Shown: positions 1-7,503, counted from the stretch's first letter. The stretch is DNA of 64,000 nucleotides from Corynebacterium falsenii (GCF_020099275.1 NZ_CP083646.1:2356001-2420000); one strand, 5' to 3'. Notes: generated from the letters alone by a model not told the origin. Translations and numbers: made by a program.

Positions 1-62
1 CCGGCCACACGACCCGCTTTGTAGACATCTGCGGTTCTGACCCGCTTGAGGTCTTCCATCAT
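1..62 (-). CDS. hipA: HipA-like serine/threonine kinase, N-terminal fragment (runs off the window)
   Basis: Only about 20 codons are inside the window. Read on the minus strand from ATG at 62 they give MMEDLKRVRTADVYKAGRVA. The ADVYKAGRVAG pattern is the usual first beta-strand of HipA-type toxins, kinases that phosphorylate glutamyl-tRNA synthetase and drive persistence in the E. coli system. The ATG at 62 overlaps the stop of the upstream HTH gene as ATGA, so the two are probably translationally coupled as a toxin-antitoxin pair. The assignment rests on this short motif and on the HTH neighbour; the kinase domain is outside the window. Confidence 0.6.
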   Translation of the reverse strand, partial: MMEDLKRVRTADVYKAGRVA

Positions 63-475
63 GAGATCTCCCACGTCAGCCCCAGCGCATCCATCGCCGC
101 CAGCACCACCCCAACGCTAGGGCTCGTGCTTCCCTTCTCAATATCCCTGAGAGTACGGTCGGAGGTACCGATCAGCTCCGCCAGCTGCTGCTGAGTGAGC
201 ATGTACCCTTTGCGGGCATCCCGGATGGCTGCGCCTAGCTTCTCTGCGGATGTGAGGCCAGGGGCTGATGCGACGGTCTTATCGCCGCCGAAGTTTTCAT
301 CAGCGCTGTTATCATGAGCGCTACTGTGATACCCAACCATAACCTCGGAAATATCCTTCCGTTTAGAGGTTTTTCTGCCCTCATTGTAGGCTTGCATACC
401 CCAAATAGGAAGAATATTTCCTACACTTCCCCCTAGAGATACTCGGCGAACAAGCGAAGCAACAGAAACTTCCAC
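59..475 (-). CDS. hipB: XRE-family HTH regulator, HipB-like antitoxin
   Basis: The open frame gives 138 residues from a GTG at 475. The C-terminal ~60 residues are a Cro/C1-type helix-turn-helix: LTQQQLAELIGTSDRTLRDI followed by EKGSTSPSVGVVLAAMDALG. This is the standard HipB layout, a DNA-binding dimer that neutralises HipA and represses the operon. HipB proteins are usually 70-100 residues and the first ~45 residues here look non-domain-like, so the true start may be the ATG at 397 or at 340 (about 93 residues). No start has a convincing ribosome binding site. The stop overlaps the hipA start by 4 nt. The GTG at 475 lies inside a palindrome that may be the operator. Confidence 0.65.
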   Translation of the reverse strand: MEVSVASLVRRVSLGGSVGNILPIWGMQAYNEGRKTSKRKDISEVMVGYHSSAHDNSADENFGGDKTVASAPGLTSAEKLGAAIRDARKGYMLTQQQLAELIGTSDRTLRDIEKGSTSPSVGVVLAAMDALGLTWEIS

Positions 476-538
476 GATTTTTCGTGGAAACTTCCATCGT
501 GCTCACCTGACTTCACGTCAGCACCTCCCCGTTTCCAC
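470..538. promoter_or_regulatory. Palindromic operator region upstream of the hipBA-like pair
   Basis: Positions 470-489 form the palindrome TTCCACGATTTTTCGTGGAA (8-bp arms, 4-nt centre). The half-site GTGGAAAC recurs at 485-492 and, in reverse orientation, GTTTCCAC at 531-538. HipB-type repressors bind inverted repeats ahead of their own operon, so this cluster is a plausible autoregulatory operator. This is an inference from position and symmetry; the sequence is not the E. coli HipB operator. Confidence 0.4.
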
Positions 539-677
539 CAGGAATGGCACGAGGGAACGCGGCATGGTGGCGTCGAGAGGAAAAGGAGCGAAGCGACCAC
601 ACCACCGACAAGGCCCAGCCGTGGCGCGGATCACCCCTTCCGACCGTGACAGCACCAGCCCATCGCGTGTAGTTGTA

Positions 678-713
678 GAGGGGAAGAATTTCCCCTCAAC
701 TAACCTTTAGGTT
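678..713 (+). promoter_or_regulatory. Two palindromes ahead of the reductase-desaturase pair
   Basis: GAGGGGAA-GAAT-TTCCCCTC (678-697) is a perfect 8-bp inverted repeat. AACCT-TT-AGGTT (702-713) follows it. Both lie just upstream of the TTG start at 724. They are likely repressor binding sites or a 5' hairpin of the mRNA; the regulator is unknown. The rest of 490-723 holds one copy of the recurrent 10-mer GTGGCGTCGA (567-576) and no ORF I would defend. Confidence 0.4.
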
Positions 714-723
714 CGAGAAAGCT

Positions 724-1842
724 TTGATTCGCAGTTCAATCCAGCACGCCACCCGCCGCCTCGCGCGGCTGCTGACCTTCCCTCACTTCCCCAGCGACTA
801 CGCCAACCTCGTCAACCCACTCCACGGCCGGGAGTTGCGCGGCCGAGTCGTGGACGTCTCCCGCCACCCCGACCACGCCGAAGTGACCCTCCAACCCGGC
901 CCCGGCATGGTCACCGACTTCCACCCCGGCCAGTTCATCGGCCTCGGGGTGCGCGTCAACGGCCGCTGGGTCTGGCGCTGCTACTCCCTCACCAACGCAC
1001 CCGCCCCGGCTGGCACGCGCCACGACTCCAACCCCGGTGGCTCCAACCACAGCACCGGCGCCCTCCTCACCATCGGCATCAAGCCCGTCCCCGACGGCGC
1101 CGTAAGCTCCCACATCTCCCACACCATGCGCCCCGGCGACATCATCCGCCTCACCCAACCCGGCGGCGACTTCTACCTGCCCACTCCCCTTCCCCACTCC
1201 ATCGCGTTCATCACCGCAGGCGCGGGCATCACGCCCGTGATCTCCATGATCCGCTGGCTCGCCCAAGAACACCCCACCGGCCGCGCCCAACTGCCGGACA
1301 TCATCCACGTCCACAGCGACTCCCGCGGCACCATCCCCGCCCCCTACCAGCGCGAACTCACCGACCTTGCCGCCGAGCACCGCGGCTACACGCTCCTCCC
1401 CTGGAACTCGTCCGAGCGCGGCCGCCTCACCCCGGATCGCCTCCGCGACCTCATCCCAGACATCACCTCCCGCGAGCGCTTGGCCTGCGGCCCGCAGCCT
1501 TTTCTCGACGCCATTACGGCCGCCCTCCCCGGCACCCGCACCGAGTGCTTCCACAGCGAACTGGCCGCAGGAGCCACGGACGGGGGCACCGTCACCCTCG
1601 AGGGCACCAACCGCACCTTCGAGTGCAGCGGCTCCACCAGCATCCTCGAAGCAGCAGAGGCCGCCGGATACGCCCTGCCCCACGGCTGCCGCATGGGCAT
1701 CTGCCACACCTGCACCGCGCATATCGTGGACGGTTCCGTGACCGACCTGCGCAGCGGGCACGTCCACGGCGCCGGGGAGAACGTCCGCGCGTGCAGCACC
1801 ACGCCGCAGGGCGCCGTCACCGTGCGCGAAGCCCCCGCCTAA
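724..1842 (+). CDS. Ferredoxin reductase with C-terminal [2Fe-2S] domain (electron donor to desaturase)
   Basis: 372 residues. A ferredoxin-NADP reductase-type FAD domain (about 38-150, FAD motif RCYSLTNAP at ~85-93) is followed by an NAD(P)H-binding domain (TAGAGITPVI at ~164-173). A plant-type [2Fe-2S] ferredoxin domain closes the protein, with GCRMGICHTC near 321-330 and a fourth cysteine in RACSTT. This is the layout of M. tuberculosis Rv3230c, the reductase that feeds electrons to the stearoyl-CoA desaturase DesA3. A membrane desaturase lies 116 nt downstream on the same strand, supporting the same pairing. The TTG start at 724 is chosen because GAGAAAG lies just before it, but spacing is short and the start is uncertain. 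Confidence 0.85.
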   Translation: MIRSSIQHATRRLARLLTFPHFPSDYANLVNPLHGRELRGRVVDVSRHPDHAEVTLQPGPGMVTDFHPGQFIGLGVRVNGRWVWRCYSLTNAPAPAGTRHDSNPGGSNHSTGALLTIGIKPVPDGAVSSHISHTMRPGDIIRLTQPGGDFYLPTPLPHSIAFITAGAGITPVISMIRWLAQEHPTGRAQLPDIIHVHSDSRGTIPAPYQRELTDLAAEHRGYTLLPWNSSERGRLTPDRLRDLIPDITSRERLACGPQPFLDAITAALPGTRTECFHSELAAGATDGGTVTLEGTNRTFECSGSTSILEAAEAAGYALPHGCRMGICHTCTAHIVDGSVTDLRSGHVHGAGENVRACSTTPQGAVTVREAPA

Positions 1843-1870
1843 TTCCGCCTGATCCCGCCTGACCCAGCCC

Positions 1871-1920
1871 TGACCTGCACTGACCTGCACTGACCTGCAC
1901 TGACCCGTACTGACCCGTAC
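1871..1920. repeat. Five tandem 10-bp repeats
   Basis: Three copies of TGACCTGCAC (1871-1900) are followed by two of TGACCCGTAC (1901-1920) and a partial TGACCCCC. They fill much of the 116-nt gap between reductase and desaturase. One helical turn per unit could present a protein on one DNA face, or the array could simply be slippage-generated. A shorter TGAYCC pattern continues upstream from about 1850. Confidence 0.9.
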
Positions 1921-1958
1921 TGACCCCCGCCAGCAACGACCCCACCGACGGAGCACCC

Positions 1959-3257
1959 ATGGCCATCACAGACATCCCCAGCTACGCCCACCTCAACGCC
2001 GCCGACATCGAAGAAATCGGCCGCCGCTTCGACGAGATCGAGCGCCGCCACCGCGAAAGCCTCGGCGACAAAGACGCCGCCTACATCCGCGGCCTCATCT
2101 CCACCCAGCGCGGTCTCGAGCTCGGCTCCCGGCTGCTCACCATCCTCGCCCCCGCCCTCACCCCAGTGGCCATCGCCGGGCAGGGCCTGTCCAAGATTCT
2201 CGAGAACCTCGAGATCGGCCACAACGTCATGCACGGCCAGTGGGACTGGATGAACGACCCCGAAATCCACTCCGCCACCTGGGAATGGGACAACGTAGGG
2301 CCCGCCCAAGGCTGGAAGCACTCGCACAACTTCAGCCACCACACCTACACCAACATCCTCGGCATGGATAACGACGTCGGATACGGCATCCTGCGCGTCA
2401 CCCGCGACCGGAAGTGGAAACCCTCCACCGCCGCCCAGCCACTGACCAACGTGATCCTGGCCTGCCTCTTCGAATACGCCGTGGCCTTCTACGACGTTGA
2501 ACTCGGCCGCTACTTCGCTGGCCGGCAAAGCTGGGAGGAAACCAAACCCAGGCTGCTCAGCGTGATCAGAAAGGTTCGCCGTCAAGTCACCAAGGACTAC
2601 GTGGCCTTCCCGGCGATCGCGGCAGCGGCCGCCTATGCGTTCCCGCAGTTGGGCGGCAGGTGGCGTCGAGATAGAAGAACAAAGCCCACCCGCGGACGCG
2701 CCGCACTGCAGGCCGCCAAGCGCGCCGCCACCACAGCGCTGGCAGGCAACCTCATCCGCAACCTGTGGGCCTACGCGGTGATCTTCTGCGGACACTTTCC
2801 CGACGACGCCGAAACGTTCACCAAACGCACCCTCGACGAAGAGACGCGCGCCGAATGGTACCTGCGGCAAATGCTCGGCTCGGCGAACTTCCGCGGCGGG
2901 AAGGCGCTCACGGTGCTCTCCGGGAACCTCAACTATCAGATCGAACACCACCTCTACCCGGACATGCCAAGCAACCGGCTATCCGCGATCGGCGCGGAAG
3001 TGGAGAAGATCGCTAAGGAATTCGGGCTGCCCTACAACACGGACAGCTTCGCGCGGCAATTCCTGCAGGTCCAACGGACGATCCTCAAGCTCACGCTGCC
3101 GAACTCGTGGCTGCGGGCGGAAAAATTCAACGCTCCCGAAGTGCGCGCGGACGAGGCCTTCGAGCGCTACCCGGAGGTGGCCGCGGCGACGGGGCACAAG
3201 GAGCTGACCAAGGGGCTGGCGCTGCTGAAGAGGATGCGGCCGCGGTTCTTGGCGTAG
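1959..3257 (+). CDS. Membrane acyl-CoA/fatty-acid desaturase (DesA3-like)
   Basis: 432 residues of the membrane di-iron fatty-acid desaturase superfamily. All three histidine boxes are present: HNVMH (~88-92), HSHNFSHH (~121-128) and QIEHHLYPDMP (~330-340). These bind the non-haem di-iron centre that inserts a cis double bond into acyl-CoA. Hydrophobic segments occur near residues 55-80, 165-185 and 255-275. A basic stretch (GRWRRDRRTKPTRGRAA) breaks the middle of the protein and contains one copy of the 10-mer GTGGCGTCGA (2660-2669). ATG at 1959 follows an ACGGAG ribosome binding site. The upstream reductase most likely supplies electrons. In lipophilic corynebacteria such an enzyme would adjust exogenous fatty acids for phospholipid or mycolate use. 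Confidence 0.88.
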   Translation: MAITDIPSYAHLNAADIEEIGRRFDEIERRHRESLGDKDAAYIRGLISTQRGLELGSRLLTILAPALTPVAIAGQGLSKILENLEIGHNVMHGQWDWMNDPEIHSATWEWDNVGPAQGWKHSHNFSHHTYTNILGMDNDVGYGILRVTRDRKWKPSTAAQPLTNVILACLFEYAVAFYDVELGRYFAGRQSWEETKPRLLSVIRKVRRQVTKDYVAFPAIAAAAAYAFPQLGGRWRRDRRTKPTRGRAALQAAKRAATTALAGNLIRNLWAYAVIFCGHFPDDAETFTKRTLDEETRAEWYLRQMLGSANFRGGKALTVLSGNLNYQIEHHLYPDMPSNRLSAIGAEVEKIAKEFGLPYNTDSFARQFLQVQRTILKLTLPNSWLRAEKFNAPEVRADEAFERYPEVAAATGHKELTKGLALLKRMRPRFLA

Positions 3258-3311
3258 GTGGGGCTGGGTCTGGCTCTGGGCGGTTCCCGCAGGTTCCGTC
3301 GCAGACGCGCC

Positions 3312-3317
3312 TATACT
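3312..3317 (+). promoter_or_regulatory. -10-like hexamer TATACT for a probably leaderless transcript
   Basis: TATACT (3312-3317) ends 8 nt before the ATG at 3326, which has no ribosome binding site. That spacing places the transcription start at or next to the initiation codon. No clear -35 is seen. Confidence 0.45.
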
Positions 3318-3325
3318 TGGCAACC

Positions 3326-4858
3326 ATGGGTGATGCAGTCAGTACCGAGTCCTACACGCCGCGCCAACGCACGCGATACCGCCAGCGCCTGATGGATGAC
3401 CTGGAGGTGTTCGACCGGCACCTGCAAGAAGCCGAGTTCATCAACCAGGGCACCATCGGGTTGGAGCTGGAGCTCAACCTCGTGGACGAGCACATGCAGC
3501 CGAAGCTGTGCAACGCCGACGTGCTCGCGGAGCTCTCGGACGAATACCAATCCGAGATCGGTGCGTACAACGTGGAGCTCAACCACCCGCCACTGTCCAT
3601 CTCCGGCACGGGCCTGCTGGACCTGGAGGACGGGCTCAACGAGCGGCTGGGCATCGTCCGGGACGCCGCGAACAAGGCCGGGGCGGAAGTCGCCATGATC
3701 GGCACGCTGCCGAGCGTCACCACCGAGTTCCTCCAGAACCCGGATTGGATGACACCCGAGAACCGCTACAAGGCCCTATCCAACTCTGTGCTGGAATCCC
3801 GCGGCGAGCTGGTCCGCATCGACCTGGAACGCCAGGAAAGCTACCACCACGACTTCGAGGACATCGCCCCCGAGTCCACGTGCACCTCCATCCAGCTGCA
3901 CCTGCAGGTGGCACCGGACCGCTTCGCCGCGGCGTGGAATGCCTCGCAGGCCATCGCGGGCGTGCAGACGGCGCTGAGCGCCAACTCTCCCCTGTTCGCC
4001 GGGCATAAGCTGTGGCACGAGTCGCGCATCCCGGTGTTCGAGCAGTCCATCGACACCCGCACCCCAGAGCTCATTACTCAGGGCGTGCGCCCGCGCGTGT
4101 GGTTCGGCGAGCGGTGGATCACCAGCGCCTTCGACCTGTTCGAGGAGAACGTGCGCTACTTCTCCCCGCTGCTGCCCGAGGATCGCGTGGAGGCGGGCAC
4201 GCCCATCGTCACTGATGGCAAGCCGGGCCTGCACTACCTCAACCTGCAGAACGGCACGATTTGGCGCTGGAACCGCCCGATCTACGACCCGAACACGGAG
4301 CTCTCCCACATCCGCGTGGAAAATCGCCTGCTTCCGGCGGGGCCGACCGTCGCAGACATCGTGGCAGATGCCGCGTTCTACTACGGCATGGTGAAGTACT
4401 TGGTTGGTCAGACCCGCCCGGTGTGGTCTCGTCTCTCCTACGACGACGCCACCAGCAACTTCTTCGCCGGAGCCCGCGATGGACTGTATGCCAACATGAC
4501 CTGGCCGACGCTCGGCACCATCCCCGTCGCGGATTTGGTGACCAATCACTTGCTGGAGCAAGCCGAGCAGGGCTTGGAGCAGCTGGAGGTGGACCGGAAG
4601 CTCATCTACAAGAACTTGGAGATCATCGAGGGTCGCGCGCGCAGCCACCAGAACGGCGCGACGTGGCAGCTCGTGGCGCTGAACCACGCAACGGCGGCTG
4701 TGGTCGCGGAGGTCGAGGACGGCGTGGAGGGTGCGGAGAGCGTGGATGGCCCCGACACTCCTGTCCGGCGCGAAGCCATCGCGCGCATGCTCAAGGCTTA
4801 CATCGCCAACCAGAAGTCCGGCGCGCCGGTGCACACCTGGTCCACGGACGTCCACTAG
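3326..4858 (+). CDS. GCS2-family carboxylate-amine ligase (glutamate-cysteine-ligase-like)
   Basis: 510 residues from ATG 3326 (the frame is open further upstream, but the -10-like TATACT 8 nt before this ATG decides the start). The N-terminal IGLELELNLVD, the internal YNVELNHPP and the metal/ATP-site element ICTS-like CTSIQLHLQV fit the GCS2 (PF04107) ATP-dependent carboxylate-amine ligase fold. Members are often labelled glutamate-cysteine ligase. Mycolata make mycothiol rather than glutathione, so the substrate here is not established; an amino-acid ligation role is the safest statement. The gene stands alone, with a repeat-rich region downstream. Confidence 0.75.
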   Translation: MGDAVSTESYTPRQRTRYRQRLMDDLEVFDRHLQEAEFINQGTIGLELELNLVDEHMQPKLCNADVLAELSDEYQSEIGAYNVELNHPPLSISGTGLLDLEDGLNERLGIVRDAANKAGAEVAMIGTLPSVTTEFLQNPDWMTPENRYKALSNSVLESRGELVRIDLERQESYHHDFEDIAPESTCTSIQLHLQVAPDRFAAAWNASQAIAGVQTALSANSPLFAGHKLWHESRIPVFEQSIDTRTPELITQGVRPRVWFGERWITSAFDLFEENVRYFSPLLPEDRVEAGTPIVTDGKPGLHYLNLQNGTIWRWNRPIYDPNTELSHIRVENRLLPAGPTVADIVADAAFYYGMVKYLVGQTRPVWSRLSYDDATSNFFAGARDGLYANMTWPTLGTIPVADLVTNHLLEQAEQGLEQLEVDRKLIYKNLEIIEGRARSHQNGATWQLVALNHATAAVVAEVEDGVEGAESVDGPDTPVRREAIARMLKAYIANQKSGAPVHTWSTDVH

Positions 4859-4966
4859 TCACAAAAGCCACACGAGTCACTCGCCAGCGATTTGCGGCCA
4901 GCGCCCAGCGCCCAGCGCCCAGTGCTCGGCCCCAGCGCCGGGTGCTCGGTCGCGCCGTGCCGCAGG

Positions 4967-5052
4967 TGTGACAATGTTGTGTTTTGTGCACTTTCGAAAA
5001 ATGCGACCTGGGGTTTTGCAAAGTCGAAAACGCCAAAACACAACATTGACAC
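4967..5052 (-). repeat. Palindromic element A (about 86 bp)
   Basis: Terminal inverted repeat CAATGTTGTGTTTTG (4972-4986) pairs perfectly with its complement at 5034-5048. The interior holds ACCTGGGGTTTTGCAAA (5006-5022), found in reverse complement in element B. Looks like a small non-coding palindromic repeat of REP or MITE type. Confidence 0.75.
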
Positions 5053-5197
5053 ATTTGAAGTCCTGATTAGTGTCCCAGCGGGACCCCACCCAGAGCCCGG
5101 CACCCAGTGCCCAATATGCGCCCGGTGCTCGGCTCTCGGCGCCCAGCCCTCGGCCCCAGTACCCGGTGCTCGGCTGCGGTTTTGGGGCCTGCGGATG

Positions 5198-5282
5198 TAC
5201 AAATGCCGTGGTTTGTGCACTTTGCGTTTGCAAAACCCCAGGTGGTCAGATGTGCTACTTCACAAAACACGGCATTCGCACA
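5198..5282 (+). repeat. Palindromic element B (about 85 bp)
   Basis: Arms AATGCCGTGGTTTGTG (5202-5217) and the near-perfect complement at 5261-5276 (15 of 16 pair). The core TTTGCAAAACCCCAGGT (5227-5243) is the exact reverse complement of 17 bases in element A, so A and B are diverged copies in opposite orientation, 150 bp apart, the second immediately 3' of the tRNA-Leu gene. Confidence 0.75.
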
Positions 5283-5294
5283 CAGGAAGTGACG

Positions 5295-5368
5295 TGCCCC
5301 CAGTCGGACTCGAACCGACACTTGGCGGATTTTAAGTCCGCTGCCTCTGCCAATTGGGCTATAGGGGC
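5295..5368 (-). tRNA. tRNA-Leu (anticodon UAA), 74 nt with short variable arm
   Basis: Read on the minus strand: 7-bp acceptor stem GCCCCTA/TGGGGGC (one G-U and one A-T pair at the inner end), anticodon stem GCGGA/TCCGC around loop CTTAAAA, T-arm GTCGG-TTCGAGT-CCGAC, discriminator A, no encoded CCA. Anticodon TAA reads the UUA leucine codon, rare in a GC-rich genome. The variable region is only about 5 nt (CAAGT), whereas leucine tRNAs usually carry a long class-II arm. D-stem is 3 bp. Confidence 0.88.
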
Positions 5369-5395
5369 CAATCCTCCAACACCGGAGGTTGCACG

Positions 5396-5541
5396 CTAGC
5401 TGTTGCGTGCGACGACCTCCGCGAGGATCCCGTCCAATATATCCTTTTCGCTCACTGTGATATCAACCAACCCCTCTTCAAGGGAACGTGCGTCGAAAAA
5501 GTATCCCCCACAATCGCCCCGCCACCGATTACATCGGCGCG
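5396..5541 (-). pseudogene. Decayed duplicate of the ppx 3' end
   Basis: About 146 bp closely match the last ~50 codons of the intact ppx gene at 5934-6080. The copy keeps the ADVIGGGAIV region and the final codons VVARNS plus stop, but carries a net +2 frameshift and several substitutions, so it cannot encode a continuous tail. The match starts abruptly near 5541. It lies between the tRNA-Leu gene and a small low-GC insert. Confidence 0.85.
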
Positions 5542-5637
5542 ACTAGCGCGAGATTGACGCAAGCAAAGCGGGAGCCATCAGAGCCGCCAAACGATGTGCG
5601 CCACAGCACGAAGCCGTACTTGTGGCGGTGCAGACAC

Positions 5638-5811
5638 TTAATTCCTAGACGATTCCGACTTAATGAGGAACCGATTTGCGGCGAAACAAACAACTGTGAC
5701 GAAGACAAAGAAAGCTAGACCAAGGAGAAATGAACCGTATCGGCTAGCGAGCATGAGTGCGAAAAACGTACCAAGGAAGAATGGGACGATTGCCTTAACG
5801 TGGATTGTCAT
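5638..5811 (-). CDS. Small two-helix membrane protein, unknown function
   Basis: 57 residues from ATG 5811, chosen because GAGG lies 8 nt upstream; the frame extends to 5892 without a better start. The sequence has two hydrophobic helices (about residues 6-24 and 28-47) and a short charged tail ending KSESSRN. It is lower in GC than its neighbours and sits between the intact ppx gene and the truncated ppx copy, so it is probably cargo of the event that duplicated the ppx end. I recognise no family, and it could be non-coding. Confidence 0.45.
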   Translation of the reverse strand: MTIHVKAIVPFFLGTFFALMLASRYGSFLLGLAFFVFVTVVCFAANRFLIKSESSRN

Positions 5812-5907
5812 CGAGTGCACCTCAATCCTCTGGTATTCTCTTTCCGCCCGAAGTCTACCCATAGAGCGGTCGGCACGTGAGACGGTCGGCACCGCACAGC
5901 CGCTGCT

Positions 5908-5948
5908 AGCTGTTGCGCGCCAACTGTTGCGCGCTAACTGTTGCGCGC
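5908..5948. repeat. Three tandem 13-14-bp repeats over the ppx stop codon
   Basis: Units of RNCTGTTGCGCGC at 5908-5920, 5921-5934 and 5935-5948. The last unit contains the final ppx codons and its TAG. The decayed ppx copy has only one related unit (around 5398-5410). Confidence 0.85.
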
Positions 5949-6914
5949 GACGACCTCCGCGAGGATCCCGTCCAAGATGTCCTTTTCGCTCACCGTGATG
6001 TCAACCAACCCCTCCGCGAGGAAGCGCGTCGTGAACGCATCCACCACGATCGCCCCGCCACCGATCACATCGGCGCGGCCAGGGTGCATCGGCCCGAACT
6101 CGCAGCGCTGCTCCGGCGTGCGCCCCAGCAGCTCGCGAGCCGTCGCGCGGAAGTCCTCCAACGACAGCGTTGACATGTGGATCTTCTCCGGCTGATACGA
6201 ATCCAGCCCCTGGGTGATGGCACTTAGCGTCGTCATCGTGCCAGCCACGCCCACGACCTGCTCCACCACGCCCAGCTCAACGCGCGAAGCCACCACGTCC
6301 ATGAGCCCGTCCACGTACTCGCGGGCCGCGGCGATCTCATCCTCCGCCGGCGGCTGCGAATGCAGGAAACGCTCCGTCAGGCGCACGCACCCCATGTCAG
6401 CGGAGTACGCCTGCGGCTCACGCCCCGGCCCGTGCACCACGAACTCCGTGGAGCCGCCGCCCAAGTCGATGACGCACACGTTGCGCTCCGTCGCGCCCGG
6501 CAGATCCGTCACGGCACCGGCGAAGCTCAGCTCCGCCTCGCGCTCGCCGGTAATAACTTCCGCCACGGCGCCCTCGCGCACCCGCCCCAGGTGACGCGCC
6601 GTGATGTCGAAAAACTCGTCCCGGTTGTGCGCATCCCGCGTGGCCGACGTGGCGCCCATCATCACGTCAACCACCCCGAAATCCACCATTCGGTCGGTGT
6701 AGGTGCTTAGGGCGGCGTCGACACGAGAAAGAGCCTCGGGGACGAAACGGCCAGACGCATCAACACCCTGCCCCAACCGCACGATGATGTTGTCGCGGTT
6801 GAGCTCACGGATGCTGCCATCGGCGGTGCGCTCCGCGATGAGCAGGCGGATGGAGTTGGTGCCGCAGTCGATCGCCGCGAACCGCTGTGCGGACTCGTGT
6901 GTGGAACTAGTCAT
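5934..6914 (-). CDS. ppx: Exopolyphosphatase / pppGpp phosphatase family (Ppx/GppA)
   Basis: 326 residues from ATG 6914. Actin-like ASKHA phosphatase with DCGTNSIR (~16-23, phosphate 1 loop), TGEREAELS (~122-130) and VIDLGGGSTEF (~148-158, phosphate 2 loop). Hydrolyses terminal phosphates of polyphosphate and/or pppGpp. It is the last gene of the conserved eno-ftsB-DUF501-ppx order, equivalent to M. tuberculosis Rv1026 and corynebacterial ppx2. Its start overlaps the DUF501 stop by 8 nt, implying coupling. The 326-residue, C-terminally short form is typical of mycolata Ppx2. A PPK2 kinase is encoded at 36.9 kb. Confidence 0.92.
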   Translation of the reverse strand: MTSSTHESAQRFAAIDCGTNSIRLLIAERTADGSIRELNRDNIIVRLGQGVDASGRFVPEALSRVDAALSTYTDRMVDFGVVDVMMGATSATRDAHNRDEFFDITARHLGRVREGAVAEVITGEREAELSFAGAVTDLPGATERNVCVIDLGGGSTEFVVHGPGREPQAYSADMGCVRLTERFLHSQPPAEDEIAAAREYVDGLMDVVASRVELGVVEQVVGVAGTMTTLSAITQGLDSYQPEKIHMSTLSLEDFRATARELLGRTPEQRCEFGPMHPGRADVIGGGAIVVDAFTTRFLAEGLVDITVSEKDILDGILAEVVARNS

Positions 6915-7503
6915 CAGAAACGCTCGCTTCCTGCATCGATGTGCCCAAAGATTCGGCCGTGGGCCAGTCGGCGGGGATCGCCGTGCCGCGCAGCTTCGGA
7001 TTATTCTCGGCGGCCAGCGCCACCGTCTCCGTGCCAAGACGGACACGATCCGGCCCCTCCGCCAGCGCATACGCGATGAGCACGTGCAGGCACTTCACTC
7101 GCTCGGGCATACCGCCGCCGGAGAAATCCGTGCCCAGATCCTCCATCGCATTGCGCTGCTCGAGGTAGTGCTCGTGCGCCCGCTGGTAGTCCTCGGCCAG
7201 CTCTTTATCCGACGCCAACCTAGCCTGCATCGACTTCATCACGCCCGCCACTTCCAGGCGCGATGCCTCGGCGGTGAGCCGCGGGTCGGTGAGGTAGTAG
7301 AGGGTGGGGAACGGGGTGCCGTCCGGCAGCTTCGGCCAAGTCTTCACCACGGCCGGTTGGCCGTCTGGCGTGCGGTAGCTAACTTCCACCGCGCCTCGGG
7401 GGCGACGCCCCAACTGCTTTTGCATTACGTCGAGATCGTCGGGCGTGACCGTGGAGGGCGGGTTTTTGTGGAGCTCTTGGGGTGTGTTTTCGTTGTCACT
7501 CAT
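6907..7503 (-). CDS. DUF501 family protein
   Basis: 198 residues. The core LGRRPRGAVEVSYRTPDGQP, the segment TPFPTLYYLTDPRLTAEASRLE and the HEHYLEQRNAME/DLGTDFSGGGMPERVKCLH stretch are diagnostic of DUF501, an uncharacterised actinobacterial family with conserved Cys/His residues. It always travels with eno, ftsB and ppx. Normally ftsB directly precedes it; here 1.7 kb of plus-strand genes are inserted between the two. Function unknown; no signal peptide or membrane segment. Confidence 0.88.
   Translation of the reverse strand: MSDNENTPQELHKNPPSTVTPDDLDVMQKQLGRRPRGAVEVSYRTPDGQPAVVKTWPKLPDGTPFPTLYYLTDPRLTAEASRLEVAGVMKSMQARLASDKELAEDYQRAHEHYLEQRNAMEDLGTDFSGGGMPERVKCLHVLIAYALAEGPDRVRLGTETVALAAENNPKLRGTAIPADWPTAESLGTSMQEASVSDD

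Larger units (their letters stand above)
4859..5294. other. Gene-free repeat patch of 436 nt
   Basis: Contains degenerate GC-rich units (CGCCCAG, CAGTGCTCGG, CGGTGCTCGG and variants) at about 4898-4950 and 5093-5172, alternating with two palindromic elements described separately. No ORF here looks real. It is not a CRISPR array: units are unequal and there are no unique spacers. Confidence 0.7.

Noticed and set aside
736..1956. 406-codon minus-strand frame over the ferredoxin reductase
   Set aside because: Gly/Ala/Val-rich shadow; the plus-strand frame has intact FAD, NAD and [2Fe-2S] motifs.
4898..5172. Possible CRISPR-like repeat array
   Set aside because: Repeat units are 7-10 bp, unequal and degenerate; no constant spacer length and no cas genes nearby.
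5488..5718. Plus-strand ORF of ~76 codons between tRNA-Leu and ppx
   Set aside because: No ribosome binding site; it overlaps the decayed ppx copy and the better-supported minus-strand membrane ORF.
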